A stretch of 64,000 bases of DNA from Rhodospirillaceae bacterium (GTDB taxonomy: Bacteria; Pseudomonadota; Alphaproteobacteria; Dongiales; Dongiaceae). Of the stretch, positions 62,672 to 64,000 are shown piece after piece; within the stretch, counting starts at the first letter, position 1; every line of letters begins with the position of its first letter. A model generated the notes under the pieces. It was not told where the DNA came from, did no database searches, and saw only the letters and a program-made list of their open reading frames with translations. The position numbers were made by a program, and so were the translations under genes. The stretch lies in assembly GCA_008012315.1 (NCBI GenBank), contig SSEL01000009.1, forward strand, positions 248,001 to 312,000, given 5' to 3'.

Positions 62672-62828
62672 GTGCGTCTTACGGCTTTATGGCTGAAACT
62701 GATCCCCGATATAGGGCCTTGTGAGGCTTGCGTCGATGCGAAAGAGCGACCTGGATGGACCAATCTCCGACAAGTCGCCATAATCTGGTAGGAAAATCCT
62801 ACGGGCAACTTGGAGAGGACACGTTTTC

Positions 62829-63725
62829 ATGGGTCAGGAACTCCAGATCAAGCCGGTCACGCCGAATTTGGGCGCTGAGATCAGCGGGATCGATCTCCGC
62901 AAAGCGGATGCCACCGTAATCGCAGCGATCGGTCGGGCCTTTGCCGACCATTCCGTCCTCTTCATCCGGGACCAGGACTTGACGCCGGACGACCTTCTGG
63001 CGGTCACGCGTCGTTTCGGCACGGTCCTGCGGGTACCTTATGTCAGCGGCATGGAAAGCCATCCGGACATCATCGCCGTCCTCAAGGAGGCCGATGAGCG
63101 CAAGATTTCCACCTTCGGCGGAACCTGGCACAGTGATTTTTCCTTCCTGCCCCAGCCGCCGGCGGCCACCCTGCTTTATGCCATCGAACTGCCGGAACTG
63201 GGCGGCGACACCGTCTGGTCCAGCCAATATGTCGCCTATGAGACGCTTTCGGCGGGCCTGCAACGATTGCTCGATCCGCTGCGCGCCGTTCATACCGGCT
63301 GGCCGCATGGCACCATGGGGCCGTCGCCGGACGTGCCGGTCAGCCGCTCGGTCAAGATGGTCCGCAACGATCCTTCGGCCGATCGCGAGACGGCACATCC
63401 GGTGGTGCGGCGCCATCCGGTGACCGGCCGCAAGGCGCTGTTCGTCAATCCGGTCTATACCCAGCGTTTCGAGAATATGACCGTGGCGGAATCGAAGCCG
63501 CTGCTGGATTATCTCTATCAGCATAGCGTCCGGGCCGATTTCACCTGCCGGCTGCGCTGGCGTCCCGGCACATTGACGATGTGGGACAACCGAGCCACCT
63601 TGCATCTGGCGGTCAACGATTATGATGGCCATCGCCGCCTGCTTTATCGCACCACGACGGCCGGCGAAGTGCCGGTCGGCGCCGACCAGGATGAGGGACA
63701 GGCCGCAATACGCCGACGCGCCTAG
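62829..63725 (+). CDS. TauD/TfdA-family Fe(II)/2-oxoglutarate dioxygenase
   Basis: The 298-residue enzyme has the facial triad: His and Asp in GGTWHSDFSFLPQPP, and a distal His in WDNRATLHLAVNDY, with the 2-oxoglutarate-binding Arg shortly after in HRRLLYRTT. N-terminal LGAEISGIDLRKADA is typical. Taurine, alkylsulfates, 2,4-D and related acids are known substrates of the family; none can be assigned here. GGAGAGGA precedes the ATG. Its stop codon TAG lies inside a palindromic repeat, so the natural C-terminus may have been changed by insertion of that repeat. Confidence 0.92.
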   Translation: MGQELQIKPVTPNLGAEISGIDLRKADATVIAAIGRAFADHSVLFIRDQDLTPDDLLAVTRRFGTVLRVPYVSGMESHPDIIAVLKEADERKISTFGGTWHSDFSFLPQPPAATLLYAIELPELGGDTVWSSQYVAYETLSAGLQRLLDPLRAVHTGWPHGTMGPSPDVPVSRSVKMVRNDPSADRETAHPVVRRHPVTGRKALFVNPVYTQRFENMTVAESKPLLDYLYQHSVRADFTCRLRWRPGTLTMWDNRATLHLAVNDYDGHRRLLYRTTTAGEVPVGADQDEGQAAIRRRA

Positions 63726-63816
63726 AGCGCGATCGTCTTTATCTTATGGATGAGAGGCGGATTCACGTTTTAGACAAAATCGCCAAGCGATTCCGTCTAA
63801 AACGATCCGGCTCTAG
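63722..63816. repeat. Palindromic intergenic repeat element (~95 bases)
   Basis: CTAGAGC at 63722-63728 and GCTCTAG at 63810-63816 bound an element with an inner hairpin: CGTTTTAGAC (63766-63775) pairs with GTCTAAAACG (63795-63804), and AATCGC with GCGATT inside. Such mobile-looking palindromic units are common in alphaproteobacterial intergenic regions. The left end contains the dioxygenase stop codon. Confidence 0.8.
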
Positions 63817-63863
63817 GGCTAGGTCTGAGTCAGGTCCAGCGTGAGATCAAGTCAGGCGTGAGA

Positions 63864-64000
63864 TCAAGTTGTGGAAGCGGCGGGGGTCAATCTCCGCCGC
63901 TTTTTGCCGGCCCAGAATCGATGGGCGATGAGTTTCAATCCTGCTAGCGCCAATCCAGCAGCCAATACCCACCAGCCCGGCCGGATATGATGGGCGAAGC
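63864..64000 (-). CDS. 3' end of an unidentified membrane protein gene (continues beyond the window)
   Basis: The minus strand is open from the right edge to a TGA at 63864-63866. About 45 codons are visible, including a likely membrane helix (WWVLAAGLALAGLKLIAH) and a basic tail (RFWAGKKRRRLTP). The pattern is that of a C-terminal membrane anchor. The family cannot be recognised from so little sequence. It converges on the dioxygenase gene and overlaps a terminator hairpin. Confidence 0.45.
   Translation of the reverse strand, partial: FAHHIRPGWWVLAAGLALAGLKLIAHRFWAGKKRRRLTPAASTT
63875..63905 (+). terminator. Rho-independent terminator downstream of the TauD-type gene
   Basis: AAGCGGCGG, ten-base loop, CCGCCGCTT followed by TTT. 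It is 150 bases after the dioxygenase stop on the plus strand and would end that transcript. It overlaps the 3' end of the minus-strand partial gene. Confidence 0.8.

Noticed and set aside
63840..63869. Direct repeat CGTGAGATCAAGT (two copies 17 bases apart) as an attachment site
   Set aside because: Short, with no tRNA or integrase nearby; a simple local duplication is more likely.
1..64000. CRISPR arrays, tRNA/rRNA genes, transposases or phage genes
   Set aside because: I saw no regularly spaced repeats, no cloverleaf with a terminal CCA-type stem, and no protein of those families among the translated frames.

Overview
The window is a 64 kb GC-rich chromosomal segment, with about 60% GC judged by eye. 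It comes from an alphaproteobacterium. The best evidence for that is a complete general stress response core (EcfG-type sigma factor, NepR, PhyR and a HisKA_2 kinase), which is known only from Alphaproteobacteria. The gene content (trehalose and glycogen metabolism, purine catabolism, peptide-type ABC transport) suits a soil or plant-associated heterotroph. I cannot name the genus. I saw no rRNA or tRNA genes, CRISPR arrays, transposases, integrases or phage genes.

Region 1 (1-19,300) is an alpha-glucan and trehalose block. The 3' half of glycogen phosphorylase converges on a tightly overlapping minus-strand operon: a GH13-GlgE fusion, a TreS-maltokinase fusion, glgB, glgX, treZ and a MalQ-TreY fusion. 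Three of the six genes are two-enzyme fusions. Together they give two trehalose routes (TreY/TreZ and TreS) and the maltose-1-phosphate route to glucan (TreS, maltokinase, GlgE, GlgB). A GGAAC-N17-TGTT element lies just upstream of the operon and looks like an EcfG promoter.

Region 2 (19,300-33,000) holds stress and signalling genes: a PAS-PAS hybrid kinase, a LonB-like protease, ecfG, nepR, phyR, a membrane HisKA_2 kinase and a single-domain receiver. These are followed by glgA, a TPR-methyltransferase and two small membrane proteins. EcfG-like promoter sequences also precede the protease, glgA and possibly ecfG. The likely logic is that stress releases EcfG, which then drives glycogen and trehalose synthesis.

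Region 3 (33,000-45,800) is a nearly complete purine degradation locus. Two regulators (GntR/FCD and LysR) precede hiuH-xdhA-xdhB-xdhC-puuD-uraD-guaD-puuE, with alc opposite and a DUF1989 protein divergent from alc. It runs from guanine to ureidoglycolate plus urea. No ureidoglycolate lyase or urease is present in the window.

Region 4 (45,800-51,900) contains a sterol-desaturase-family protein, a DUF6166 protein, two small membrane proteins, a second GntR/FCD regulator, an MFS transporter, a PanB paralogue that has lost two expected metal-site residues, and a cysteine hydrolase. Two closely related palindromic sites bracket the GntR gene and suggest a small regulon. This is the best candidate here for an undescribed pathway.

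Region 5 (51,900-64,000) contains a lipoprotein, a small exported protein, an M32 carboxypeptidase divergent from a five-gene peptide/nickel-type ABC transporter operon, a cupin, Dps, a VanB-type flavin/2Fe-2S reductase and a TauD-type dioxygenase. The dioxygenase's stop codon lies inside a palindromic intergenic repeat. The 3' end of an unidentified membrane protein gene runs off the right edge.
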